Of a stretch of DNA of 64,000 bases, positions 9,599 to 17,914 are shown piece after piece. The notes under the pieces are model-generated. The model saw only the letters and a program-made list of their open reading frames with translations, had not been told where the DNA came from and made no database searches. Position numbers and translations under genes: made by a program. Within the stretch, counting starts at the first letter, position 1, and every line of letters starts with the position of its first letter. Source of the stretch: Paenibacillus sp. FSL H7-0737 (GTDB lineage Bacteria > Bacillota > Bacilli > Paenibacillales > Paenibacillaceae); assembly GCF_000758545.1 (NCBI RefSeq), contig NZ_CP009279.1, positions 2,852,001-2,916,000 of the forward strand, read 5' to 3'.

Positions 9599-10279
9599 AT
9601 GACTCGAATGAGCGATATCTTTCCGATGAAAGGTCTGATCGTGTCATGTCAGGCACTTGAGCATGAGCCGCTTCATGGTGGGGATACAATGGCAAAAATG
9701 GCAAGAGCGGCGGTTCAATCAGGGGCAATTGGAATTCGCACGAATGGGGTTCCAGATATTCTAGCGATTAAAGAAGAAGTAAATGTACCGGTTATTGGAC
9801 TTATTAAACGGGATATTCCCGGATCAGCCATATTTATTACGCCAACTCTGGATGAGGTGAAAGCAATCGTGTCCGCTAAAGCGGATATTGTTGCATTAGA
9901 TGTTACGAATCGGGAAGGTCGCTTAGCGTCGGTTAAGCCTTTAATCGCATATGCCCATCAAATGGGTGTGCTTGTAATGGCAGATATATCGACTTTGGAG
10001 GAAGGACTGGCAGCGGAAGAATTAGGTGTAGATTTTATTGGTACAACACTTTCGGGCTATACACCATACAGCACACAACAAGAAGGACCAGATCTTGTCT
10101 TGCTTCAGCAGTTATGCGAGTTCGTGAAGATTCCCGTAGTTGCAGAAGGGCGTATATGGACACCGGAAGATGCGGCGAGCGCTAAGAGGGCTGGGGCATC
10201 TTATGTAGTTGTAGGAAGTGCGATTACAAGGCCACAGTTGATCACTTCACGATATGTCAAAGCCGTGATCGATTGCTGA
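9599..10279 (+). CDS. nanE: N-acetylmannosamine-6-phosphate 2-epimerase
   Basis: 226-residue TIM-barrel enzyme of the NanE family. The N-terminal GLIVSCQALEHEPLH is characteristic, and the conserved barrel segments VIGLIKRD, ADISTLEEG and VVAEGRI are present. It converts ManNAc-6-P to GlcNAc-6-P, which feeds the NagA/NagB pathway. It starts 8 bp after the lyase stop and 19 bp before the kinase, so it is translated from one operon message. The nagA and nagB steps are not encoded in this window. Confidence 0.93.
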   Translation: MTRMSDIFPMKGLIVSCQALEHEPLHGGDTMAKMARAAVQSGAIGIRTNGVPDILAIKEEVNVPVIGLIKRDIPGSAIFITPTLDEVKAIVSAKADIVALDVTNREGRLASVKPLIAYAHQMGVLVMADISTLEEGLAAEELGVDFIGTTLSGYTPYSTQQEGPDLVLLQQLCEFVKIPVVAEGRIWTPEDAASAKRAGASYVVVGSAITRPQLITSRYVKAVIDC

Positions 10280-10298
10280 GACTTAAGGAGGCGAGTCC

Positions 10299-11294
10299 GT
10301 GTTAGAAGATTATGATCCTCTAAAGGAATATGCTGTAGGAGTGGATATCGGGGGAACGAAAATTAATGCTGGACTGGTTACACCACAGGGGGACGTAGTA
10401 CATACTGTAAGTCTGAGCACAAAGGCTGGGTTCACGAAGACCGTGGACCGAGCTTTTCAGGCTATTCAAAGGTTAATAGAAGAAGCTACAGCCATGCATG
10501 CAGGCGTTCAGATTAAAGGGATTGGTGTAGGAACGGCAGGACAAATCGATTGGGAGGCAGGGAGTATTCGCTCAGCCTCTGAGCTTATTCCTGGATATGC
10601 TGGGACAGATTTGAAAGCGTTGCTTCAGACTCAGTTCCAGCTTCCAGTAATCGTAGATAATGACGTGAATGTACTGGCATTAACAGAGAAATATTTAGGT
10701 TCTTGTATAGGTGTAGAAGATTTTATCTGTCTTGCACTTGGAACGGGTGTAGGCGGAGCAATTATTGTAGAAGGTCGCCTTGTTCATGGTTCTTGGGGTG
10801 GGGCTGGAGAGTTAGGGCATATGTCTGTAGATTTCAAAGGGCCTGCTTGTGTTTGTGGAGGAAGAGGCTGCTTAGAACATTATGCGTCAGGCACAAGCAT
10901 TGCTCGTCGAATGCGGGAAAAACTAACTTTAAACAATGAGCCACTTGATAACTTAGAATCACGAGACGTGATCGCGAGATGGAGAGAAGGAGACCGTCTA
11001 GCTACAGAAGTAATGGAAGAAACAATTGCTGCGCTTGGTTCAGCTATCGCTTCGTTTATTCATATTTTTAACCCAAAGGTTATTGTTATTGGTGGTGGAG
11101 TGGCTGAAGCAGGTGAGCTATTATTCGAAGGAATAAGAAGAGAAGTGGCTACGAGAACGATGCCATCGATGCTGGAAGGCGTCCGCATTGAAGCAGCCTA
11201 TCGTGGCAATTCCTGTGGAATGATCGGTGCGGCATTACAGATCTGGGAGTACGGAGTCCCATCCCTTTCATCTAGTAATGAAGGCTTTATCTAA
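10299..11294 (+). CDS. nanK: ROK-family sugar kinase (probable N-acetylmannosamine kinase)
   Basis: 331 residues. The N-terminal nucleotide-binding motif GVDIGGTKINAG lies near residue 15. A DNDVN catalytic segment, ALGTGVGGAI and the ROK zinc motif CVCGGRGCLEHYASG near 185-200 follow. The start is GTG at 10299 behind AAGGAGG. It lies last in the lyase-epimerase-kinase run, so phosphorylation of ManNAc is the likely reaction. ROK kinases are broad, and glucose or allose kinase activity cannot be excluded without assay. Confidence 0.85.
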   Translation: MLEDYDPLKEYAVGVDIGGTKINAGLVTPQGDVVHTVSLSTKAGFTKTVDRAFQAIQRLIEEATAMHAGVQIKGIGVGTAGQIDWEAGSIRSASELIPGYAGTDLKALLQTQFQLPVIVDNDVNVLALTEKYLGSCIGVEDFICLALGTGVGGAIIVEGRLVHGSWGGAGELGHMSVDFKGPACVCGGRGCLEHYASGTSIARRMREKLTLNNEPLDNLESRDVIARWREGDRLATEVMEETIAALGSAIASFIHIFNPKVIVIGGGVAEAGELLFEGIRREVATRTMPSMLEGVRIEAAYRGNSCGMIGAALQIWEYGVPSLSSSNEGFI

Positions 11295-11398
11295 ATCTCT
11301 TGATTAAATAGAATAATTTACCGATAATGTTAAAGGGGATGAGAGTAAAGGTCAAATCTTTCTGGGGTCCCTAATCCGTTTATAAGGAGTGATGATGT

Positions 11399-11449
11399 TT
11401 GAGTACGAACAACACCACAATGAAGTCCGAGAGAGGTCAGTATTCGTAA
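11399..11449 (+). other. Possible 16-codon relic or leader ORF
   Basis: A TTG codon 9 bp after AAGGAG opens a short frame reading MSTNNTTMKSERGQYS and then stops. It resembles the first residues of a normal protein cut off by a stop. An overlapping 60-codon frame from 11389 uses the same ribosome site. Neither is recognisable. The rest of the 197 bp between the ROK kinase and the kinase-acetyltransferase gene shows nothing else clear. Confidence 0.2.
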
Positions 11450-11491
11450 GGGAAGAACACCTCTCAATGACTACGGGAGGCACTATCGGAA

Positions 11492-12898
11492 ATGATGACT
11501 TTAATGAACATGGTGAGGGGAACAGAGAACGATCTACCTGCCAAAGAGATGATCAAGTATTGGAATCATGAGCCTGGAACTTTGAAGCTTGTGAGAGCAA
11601 GTAGCAATTTTATTTATACGTTTCAATGGAATAGTAAGCACTATTATTTAAGGTTTACTCACGAAGAGGATAATAGCGCAGAGAATATTCAGGCTGAACT
11701 AGATTTTATGATGTACTTATTGGAACAGGGCTATGAGACCGTGGCGCCAGTACGCTCCATGCAAGGGAAGTGGATTGAGACCCTTTTAACTGGAAATGGT
11801 AGATATCACGGGGTTGTTTTTGAACAAGCCCAAGGGGAGTACGTTCCGCTTGAAGAGATGTCGGAGCTGCAGTTCCAACATTGGGGTCAAACGCTCGCGA
11901 GATTGCATAATTTATCTGAGACTTATGCTCCGAGCACACCCGCGCGTAAAAGCTGGGTCGATTCGCTTCAATTTATTTTATCCGTATTAAGAAGACATCC
12001 CGAGGAGCATAAAGCGCTTAAGGAATATGAACGAATTGAGGCGTGGTTAAGTGAGCTCTCTTTTGGCGTAGGACATACGGGGCTGATCCATTTTGATTTT
12101 GAGACAGACAATATCTTTTATATGAAAGAGACGTCTCGATATAGTTCGATCGACTTTGATGACTCTATGTATCACTGGTTTGCGATGGATATCACATCAG
12201 CGTTAAGAGATCTATCCAAGCAGAATGATGATGAGAGCAAGAAGAACATCGATCTTTTTATTAGTGGATATAGATCTGTAAAGCGGCTGGACGATGAATA
12301 TATCAAGTTATTGCCAGAATTCCAAAGGTTCTCTGACTTATATGGATTCGCTAGGTTGCTTCGAAGTTTAGAGAATTTGGACGTTTCTATTTGTCCGGAA
12401 TGGGCACTACAGCTTAAAGCTAAATTAGATGCAATCTGTGATCGTATTCGGGATGGCTTTCATCCACATATTGCGCTGAAGACAATCACTGAGAATAACT
12501 GGTATGCCTGTACGCAATTAGAGGTGTCCAATGAGCAAAAAACGGTTTTTCCTGTACCAGTAGTCTATTGGTTAGCAGAATCGGCTTATTGCGGAATGAC
12601 TCCGTTGGCTTTATACGCAGATGAAGAATTGGTAGGATTCTCAGTATATGCCGTAGATCCTGAGGACGGAAGTTATTGGATTATGGCTTTTATGATTGAT
12701 CAGAAATATCAGAATAGAGGATTCGGTAGAACCGGAATGGATGCCTTGATTCGAACTATAAAAGCGGAACATCACTGCGACAAAATCGTTATTGGACATC
12801 GAATAGAGAACGAACGTGCTTCGAACTTATATACATCCCTTGGATTCGTTGAAATGAGCAGGGATGAGGTTGAAGTTATACGTGAGTTGATAGTGTAA
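11492..12898 (+). CDS. Aminoglycoside phosphotransferase-like / GNAT acetyltransferase fusion
   Basis: 468 residues with two enzyme domains. Residues 1 to about 320 form an APH/ChoK kinase-like domain. Its catalytic loop HFDFETDN (the HxDxxxxN pattern) is near 200-207, and a metal-binding IDFDD segment lies about 15 residues later. Residues from about 330 form a GNAT N-acetyltransferase with the acetyl-CoA motif QNRGFGRTG near 406-414 and the C-terminal ENERASNLYTSLGF, resembling spermidine-type acetyltransferases. Both active sites look intact. GGGAGG lies 11 bp before the ATG. It stands alone, 197 bp after the sialic operon. Substrates are unknown. The domain order is opposite to AAC(6')-APH(2''). 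Confidence 0.85.
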   Translation: MMTLMNMVRGTENDLPAKEMIKYWNHEPGTLKLVRASSNFIYTFQWNSKHYYLRFTHEEDNSAENIQAELDFMMYLLEQGYETVAPVRSMQGKWIETLLTGNGRYHGVVFEQAQGEYVPLEEMSELQFQHWGQTLARLHNLSETYAPSTPARKSWVDSLQFILSVLRRHPEEHKALKEYERIEAWLSELSFGVGHTGLIHFDFETDNIFYMKETSRYSSIDFDDSMYHWFAMDITSALRDLSKQNDDESKKNIDLFISGYRSVKRLDDEYIKLLPEFQRFSDLYGFARLLRSLENLDVSICPEWALQLKAKLDAICDRIRDGFHPHIALKTITENNWYACTQLEVSNEQKTVFPVPVVYWLAESAYCGMTPLALYADEELVGFSVYAVDPEDGSYWIMAFMIDQKYQNRGFGRTGMDALIRTIKAEHHCDKIVIGHRIENERASNLYTSLGFVEMSRDEVEVIRELIV

Positions 12899-12907
12899 AG
12901 AAAAGAG

Positions 12908-12945
12908 GCCGTTCCAAAAGTAGTTTTTAACTACTCGGGAGCGGC
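12908..12945 (+). terminator. Stem-loop after the kinase-acetyltransferase gene
   Basis: An outer stem (12908-12915 with 12938-12945, one G-T pair) and an inner AGTAG/CTACT stem form a hairpin just after the stop codon. The T tract is short (ACTTCTT), so termination may be partial. Confidence 0.5.
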
Positions 12946-13021
12946 ACTTCTTGTTATCCTGTAAATGAAGTTCCAAATGATGATCCAAGTGAAGTTCCAA
13001 GTGAAGTTTCAATAGAACAAT

Positions 13022-13151
13022 TAGGGAAAACCTCCCCTAAATTCGTCTGATTTGATGAGAATCAAAGGAATTAGCCTGATTTATAGGGAGGAATTCCCTA
13101 ATTTCATTCATTATTAGCGGATATCGACTTTTTATAGGGAGTTTTTCCCTA
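13022..13151. repeat. Three short TAGGGA...TCCCTA palindromes
   Basis: Three imperfect 17-18 bp palindromes occur in 130 bp: 13022-13039, 13084-13100 and 13135-13151. Each begins TAGGGA and ends TCCCTA, with different centres. The stretch between the fusion gene and the next acetyltransferase has no credible ORF. Upstream of it, at about 12966-13014, are short direct copies of AAGTTCCAA. They look like a dispersed intergenic repeat family; function is unknown. Confidence 0.6.
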
Positions 13152-13166
13152 ATCAGTTTTAAACCA

Positions 13167-13709
13167 TCAAATATTAGCCCACTCCTGCTCTAAAGAGGAA
13201 TAGACGATCTCGTTGCACCATTGCTGATTACAGAATCTAGTCTCCCTAAGAACCCCATCTTTTAACATTCCTGCTCTAATCATTACTTTCTCAGATTGCA
13301 TATTCTCGGCGTTGGCATAAGCAACAACCCTATGTGCATTAAGAGAGCTAAAGGCATAACCTATCAGGGACTTTACGGCTTCAGTTGCATATCCCATTTT
13401 CCAATAGTCCGGGAGTAGGACCCAACCGATTTCCCATTCTCTGATTTCTTCCCAGTTTAACTTTATGCTGACATTACCGATGGGCTTCATATCCAGCTTT
13501 GTACATATTGCAAGATCATAATATTGCCGTGGATCACTTGTTGCTTGAGACAAGATCGAAAGGAAGTCATCTTTAATTTGTTTTGCATCAGGTGCAGTGT
13601 TCTCATATTTGTAGGAGAGGGGATTTTGTTCTAGTTCTTCATAAAAAGAAGAATCACTGCTTGTATAATCTCTTAAAATTAATCGGTTCGATACTATTTC
13701 CATGAACAT
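13167..13709 (-). CDS. GNAT acetyltransferase, RimJ/RimL-like
   Basis: 180-residue single-domain acetyltransferase. The N terminus VSNRLILRDYTSSD and the central EIGWVLLPDYWKMGYATEA are typical of the RimJ/RimL branch (Acetyltransf_3), which acetylates protein N-termini or small amines. The segment YANAENMQSEKVMIRAGM matches the conserved asparagine and C-terminal helix. The neighbouring genes run the other way, so it appears monocistronic. Its substrate cannot be predicted. Confidence 0.85.
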   Translation of the reverse strand: MFMEIVSNRLILRDYTSSDSSFYEELEQNPLSYKYENTAPDAKQIKDDFLSILSQATSDPRQYYDLAICTKLDMKPIGNVSIKLNWEEIREWEIGWVLLPDYWKMGYATEAVKSLIGYAFSSLNAHRVVAYANAENMQSEKVMIRAGMLKDGVLRETRFCNQQWCNEIVYSSLEQEWANI

Positions 13710-13943
13710 AACACTCCTGGTTTAAGTTTTAACTGTTCTTCAGTTGCTACCGCCAAAAACGATTACATAGACTCTGTTATACGTACTCTGTAATTTCTTG
13801 TAGATCCATGTAATTTCCTTTATTTTTCATAATATTTACACATTATAAAAATATAAGCTTAACAACCTTCCATTTTTATCTACAAAAATAGTGGAATTGT
13901 GATAAAGTAATATTGGTTTATTTACTAGAGGGGGATTTTGGAA

Positions 13944-15131
13944 ATGAAAATGATTAAATGGGGCATCACTGCAGCGCTGGCAGTATCTATGTTTGGTCCA
14001 ATTCATACAGCGAAGGCAGCAGATACAAGTGTACAAGCAGAGACTACGACTCAAAACAACGATGATCTAATCTTTAAGATGGACTATACGGAGATGACCG
14101 TTGGTGACAAGGTTCCGGTGCAGATTTTTGCAAAAGGTCCAGATGGCTCATCCGAACGTGTTCCACTGTCTCAAGCAGATATGGTTATTGAGAAGCCTTA
14201 CTTATTGCAAAAGCTGCCTGATGGTTCAATAAAAGCATTAGCCGTTGGCGAAACAAATGTAACCGTACGTTCAGGAGCTAATTCCAAAACGTTAAAGTTA
14301 TCTATCAGTGCTGATAAGGACATCGAAACAGGTGTATTAATCAATGGCACGATGTATTTGCCTGTACAAACTACCTTTAAGAGTTTAGGTGCAACTATTC
14401 AGACGAATACAGCCACTAAGACTTTTAGAATTCGTGTAGGGGATTTGCCTATTCAGCTTCAACTGGGCAGCGATATTGCTATGGTGAATGGGAATAAGGT
14501 GAAAATGAGTGGTAAAGTGCAAACCGTGGATGGAGGAGCAGTATTCCCTGCTACCCTCTTAAAAACAGCATTGGGAGCAGTATTGGACTTTGGTGCTCAT
14601 TATGAGTCTTTGAACATCAATTTCGGTAAAGCGGAGTTATTTGCGTACACAAAAAATACGTTAAAAATAGCCAAAAGAGAATCTCAAGGTGACCTCGCCA
14701 AGCTAATCGGAAAGACTTATTGGTTCAACCAGTATGATTCCGACTATAAATTCCAAAAAGCAACGATTGTTGATATTCTTGTGAACGACGATAATGAGTT
14801 TTCGATTTCTTTTCAATTGGCATCAGGTAAAATTGTGAATTCTTATGATATGGAATATGATCAGGTCACTCGCGATCTGGCAAACAAAGAGTATTTCTTT
14901 ACGTCTGATCCTACCAAAATCTATAAATGGTCTAATGCGATTTGGGCCAAAATCAAGGCGGGTACAATTTCGACAGGGATGACGAAGCAGCAAGTAGAAT
15001 TAAGCTGGGGCACTCCAATTGATAAATCAAGTCTATCCGGCAGTGGAATTACAGTTGAGACTTGGCAATATAGAAATTATAATTACGTAACCTTTACAAA
15101 TGGTGTTGTCTCTATGATTTACACAAATTAA
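13944..15131 (+). CDS. Secreted copper-amine-oxidase-N (stalk) domain protein
   Basis: 395 residues with an N-terminal Sec signal peptide, likely cleaved after AKA near residue 25. A short beta-rich region with an Ig-like LKALAVGETNVTV repeat follows. A copper amine oxidase N-like stalk domain lies at about 130-235 (LINGTMYLPVQTTFKSLGA, then PATLLKTALGAVLDF). The C-terminal 55 residues, with GMTKQQVELSWGTP and a YVTF strand, resemble a BamE/SmpA-like fold. ATG at 13944 is chosen because GAGGGGG lies 9 bp upstream; the TTG at 13938 is too close to it. Stalk domains are common in Paenibacillus exoproteins and are thought to bind the envelope. Exact role unknown. Confidence 0.8.
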   Translation: MKMIKWGITAALAVSMFGPIHTAKAADTSVQAETTTQNNDDLIFKMDYTEMTVGDKVPVQIFAKGPDGSSERVPLSQADMVIEKPYLLQKLPDGSIKALAVGETNVTVRSGANSKTLKLSISADKDIETGVLINGTMYLPVQTTFKSLGATIQTNTATKTFRIRVGDLPIQLQLGSDIAMVNGNKVKMSGKVQTVDGGAVFPATLLKTALGAVLDFGAHYESLNINFGKAELFAYTKNTLKIAKRESQGDLAKLIGKTYWFNQYDSDYKFQKATIVDILVNDDNEFSISFQLASGKIVNSYDMEYDQVTRDLANKEYFFTSDPTKIYKWSNAIWAKIKAGTISTGMTKQQVELSWGTPIDKSSLSGSGITVETWQYRNYNYVTFTNGVVSMIYTN

Positions 15132-15164
15132 TGTAAGGGAACTATAACTTCATTTTAAATCAAA

Positions 15165-15198
15165 GGACGCCTTCAGGTTCATCACCGGGCGTCCTTTT
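15165..15198 (+). terminator. Terminator of the stalk-domain gene
   Basis: GGACGCC (15165-15171) pairs with GGGCGTCC (15187-15194), followed by TTTT. It lies about 30 bp after the stop codon. Confidence 0.8.
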
Positions 15199-15321
15199 CA
15201 TATATTCGAACGCCTCATCATTGATTTAGTCATAGAGCCTGTCTCTGAAGCATATCTTTTGAAAGAAGCACTTTCAGAATGAAATGTTGACTATTTATTG
15301 ACCGAAATGAGGGGTTTATTC

Positions 15322-15510
15322 ATGGCAAAGTCAAAACGTGGACATGCACTGTGGAGTTTACCATCCAGGGGTCGGGGTACTTGTCCGGTCTGTCAGAGCA
15401 CACGGATCAAACTGCTTTATCCAAAAAGAAAAACGGACGGATCAGTCGTTAAGGTTTGTAAGCGTTGTGACAAGGCGCCTCAGACGAAAGTGGATGCAGT
15501 GTTGGTGTAA
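15322..15510 (+). CDS. Small zinc-ribbon protein
   Basis: 62 basic residues with one treble-clef or zinc-ribbon pair, CPVC near 21-24 and CKRC near 46-49. The pattern is CxxC-x21-CxxC, and a Lys/Arg-rich N terminus precedes it. ATG at 15322 is chosen because GAGGGG lies 7 bp upstream; the longer frame from TTG 15298 has no site. It is similar in size and charge to small ribosome-associated or RNA-binding zinc ribbons, but I do not recognise a named family. It is monocistronic and ends in a strong bidirectional terminator. Confidence 0.7.
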   Translation: MAKSKRGHALWSLPSRGRGTCPVCQSTRIKLLYPKRKTDGSVVKVCKRCDKAPQTKVDAVLV

Positions 15511-15521
15511 AAGAGTAACGC

Positions 15522-15578
15522 AAGGATGCCTAGTTGCAGCTATATGCATTTTGCATGTAGGTACAACTAGGCATCCTT
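15522..15578. terminator. Bidirectional terminator between zinc-ribbon gene and purA
   Basis: A 15 bp perfect inverted repeat (15522-15536 AAGGATGCCTAGTTG with 15564-15578) encloses a smaller TGCA-rich hairpin. It separates the convergent zinc-ribbon gene and purA. Confidence 0.8.
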
Positions 15579-15587
15579 ATTTTGAAA

Positions 15588-16877
15588 TTATTTCAGCGTA
15601 CGATGAATGACCTGATCACGTCTAGGTCCCACAGAAACAGTAGAAATACGTATTCCAATAGACGTTTCAATAAAGTCTACGTAACTTTTAGCTTGCTCTG
15701 GCAGCTCGTTGAAGTTCGTGATATGGGAAATATCGCAGTTCCAGCCAGATAAATACGTTATTATCGGCTTTGCTGCGTTTAGTTTATTGGTTGCTGGAAA
15801 CTTGTCGGTGATTTCCCCATTTTCAAGCTCATAGGCAACGCAAACCGGAATCTCATTTAAATAACCAAGAACATCCAGATTGGTCAGCACAACCTCCGTT
15901 GCACCTTGCATCAGGCAACCATAGCGTGTAGCTACTGCATCAAACCAACCCATACGTCTAGGACGACCCGTTGTTGCTCCAAATTCCCCAGCATCACCAC
16001 CTCGTGTGCGAAGTTCATCCGCTACAGGGTCTTCTAATTCAGATACAAAAGGTCCGGCACCAACACAGCTTGAATATGCCTTCGTTACAGCGATGACATT
16101 CGTGATGGCAGCTGCAGGAAGACCCGCGCCGACAGGTGCGTATCCGGCAAGTGTCGATGAAGAGGTAGAGTAAGGATATATACCGTGATCAGGATCGCGC
16201 AGAGCGCCTAATTGCCCTTCAAGCAGAATCGTTTCTCCTTTTGCATAAGCTTCTTGTAGTATTTCTGTTGTATTGGCAACATATGGTGCCAATTGCGCAG
16301 CTTCCTTTTGCAACTGAGCCATTAATTCCGAGACTTGGAATGGGGCTTTCTTATATAAATGCTCCAGCAATACATTTTTTGAAGCAAGTAATTGTTCGAG
16401 ACGTTTCTCAAGTCGGGCGGGATCAAACAAATCTGCAACTTGTATCCCGAGCTTCGCATATTTATCCGCGTAGAATGGCGCTATTCCTCGTTTGGTTGAA
16501 CCGAACCCTTGTGACCCAAGTCGTTCCTCTTCCAGCTCATCAAACAAACGATGGATCGAGAGTACGATTTGAGCACGCTCAGATACGTACAACTTCGGCT
16601 GTGGAACCCCTCTATCTGCTAATGCTTGTAATTCCTTTACTAATACTTCTGTATCAAGAGCTGTTCCTGGTCCAATAATGTTTGTAACTGAAGGGTAAAA
16701 TACACCAGAAGGCAGCATATGAAGCGAAAATTTTCCATACTGGTTAATGATAGTATGCCCAGCATTACTTCCACCTTGAAAACGAACTACATAGGATGAT
16801 TGAGCGGCTAGTACATCTGTCATTTTTCCTTTGCCTTCATCTCCCCAGTTAGCTCCTACAATTGCGATTACGGTCAC
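15588..16877 (-). CDS. purA: Adenylosuccinate synthetase, divergent paralogue
   Basis: 429 residues. The P-loop GANWGDEGKGK near the N terminus, GGSNAGHT with the catalytic His, TGRPRRMGWFDA and the C-terminal GPRRDQVI identify GTP-dependent adenylosuccinate synthetase (IMP plus aspartate). Several normally conserved spots differ: GANW for GTQW, FGSTKRGIAPFY for the usual GTTxxGIGPxY, EGQLGALRD for EGAQGxxLD, and GPRR for GPDR. GTG at 16877 is chosen because GGGAGG lies 7 bp upstream; a TTG at 16892 overlaps that site. It is divergent from a LysR gene and away from other purine genes, so it is probably a second, specially regulated copy. Confidence 0.85.
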   Translation of the reverse strand: MTVIAIVGANWGDEGKGKMTDVLAAQSSYVVRFQGGSNAGHTIINQYGKFSLHMLPSGVFYPSVTNIIGPGTALDTEVLVKELQALADRGVPQPKLYVSERAQIVLSIHRLFDELEEERLGSQGFGSTKRGIAPFYADKYAKLGIQVADLFDPARLEKRLEQLLASKNVLLEHLYKKAPFQVSELMAQLQKEAAQLAPYVANTTEILQEAYAKGETILLEGQLGALRDPDHGIYPYSTSSSTLAGYAPVGAGLPAAAITNVIAVTKAYSSCVGAGPFVSELEDPVADELRTRGGDAGEFGATTGRPRRMGWFDAVATRYGCLMQGATEVVLTNLDVLGYLNEIPVCVAYELENGEITDKFPATNKLNAAKPIITYLSGWNCDISHITNFNELPEQAKSYVDFIETSIGIRISTVSVGPRRDQVIHRTLK

Positions 16878-16926
16878 GTGATTACCTCCCAAGCTTGTGA
16901 TTGGCTACAGGTCTAAGTATAATGCT

Positions 16927-16962
16927 AGATATAACATTAGAAAAATTGATATATGTAATATC
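16927..16962. promoter_or_regulatory. Candidate LysR operator between purA and lysR
   Basis: GATAT-5 bp-ATATC is a perfect dyad at 16948-16962. A further GATAT half-site occurs at 16928-16932. They lie in the 107 bp divergent intergenic region, as expected for LysR-type recognition and activation sites. Confidence 0.5.
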
Positions 16963-16984
16963 TATTATAAGGTGAGGTAATGAC

Positions 16985-17869
16985 TTGGGAATGGACATCA
17001 ACTTGGAATGGTATCGCTCTTTTTATTGGGTAGCACAAACAGGCAGCTTAACTGCGGCAGCAGAACGGCTGAATATCACACAACCCGCGGTGAGTCACAC
17101 GATTAAGCAATTGGAAGAAAAGATGGGCGGCCCCTTATTTTTCCGTACCTCTAGAGGGGTGGATCTAACAACAGAAGGAAAAGTACTGCTGCGATTCATT
17201 GAGCAAGCCTTTCAGAATGTGGAGATGGGTGAGCGAGCGATTGCAGAAATGAACAATTTAAATAGTGGGGAGATTCATATCGGTGCAAGCGATACCCTCT
17301 GCAAATATTACTTGTTATCTTATCTCGAGCAATATCATGAACAATATCCTAACGTACGTATTCATATTACGAATCGAACAACACCGGAAACGCTCACGCT
17401 TTTAAAAGAAGGCAAAATTGATTTCGGCATCGTAAGCTTACCGGCATCTGACAAGCAGATTGAATTTCGTAAGAGTACACGGCTCCAAGATTGTCTTGTA
17501 GGAGGCAAGGGCTTCCGTCATTTAGCAGATAATACGATGCCGCTTGCAAACATCAAGCAGTACCCATTATTATTCCTGGAGCCAGGAGGCAGCACAAGAA
17601 AGTACATAGATGGGTTTCTTGCCTCCAATCATGTGACGATAACACCAGAGTTTGAACTAGGCAGTGTAGATCTTCTTGTTCAGTTCGCTTTACGTGGCTT
17701 TGGTCTAGCTTTTGTTATTCGTGATTATGTAAGGGAAGAATTAAAAAGTGGGGAGCTTGTAGAAATCCCTTTAGATCCGCCATTTCCAGAGCGTAACATC
17801 GGGATAGCGACTCTTCGAGGGGTTCCACTCTCTGCTGCATCAAAGTCCTTTCTAACCTTATTGGACTAA
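16985..17869 (+). CDS. LysR-family transcriptional regulator
   Basis: 294 residues. The N-terminal winged helix-turn-helix (about residues 7-65, GSLTAAAERLNITQPAVSHTI) precedes a periplasmic-binding-type effector domain at about 93-294. TTG at 16985 is favoured because GGTGAGG lies 7 bp upstream; an ATG at 16991 is two codons later. It is divergent from the purA paralogue with GATAT dyads between them, so it is the probable regulator of purA. Its effector is unknown. Confidence 0.88.
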   Translation: MGMDINLEWYRSFYWVAQTGSLTAAAERLNITQPAVSHTIKQLEEKMGGPLFFRTSRGVDLTTEGKVLLRFIEQAFQNVEMGERAIAEMNNLNSGEIHIGASDTLCKYYLLSYLEQYHEQYPNVRIHITNRTTPETLTLLKEGKIDFGIVSLPASDKQIEFRKSTRLQDCLVGGKGFRHLADNTMPLANIKQYPLLFLEPGGSTRKYIDGFLASNHVTITPEFELGSVDLLVQFALRGFGLAFVIRDYVREELKSGELVEIPLDPPFPERNIGIATLRGVPLSAASKSFLTLLD

Positions 17870-17914
17870 ATTAAATCGGGTGCGGGATTATACACATGAG
17901 GAGGAGGCTAAGCT

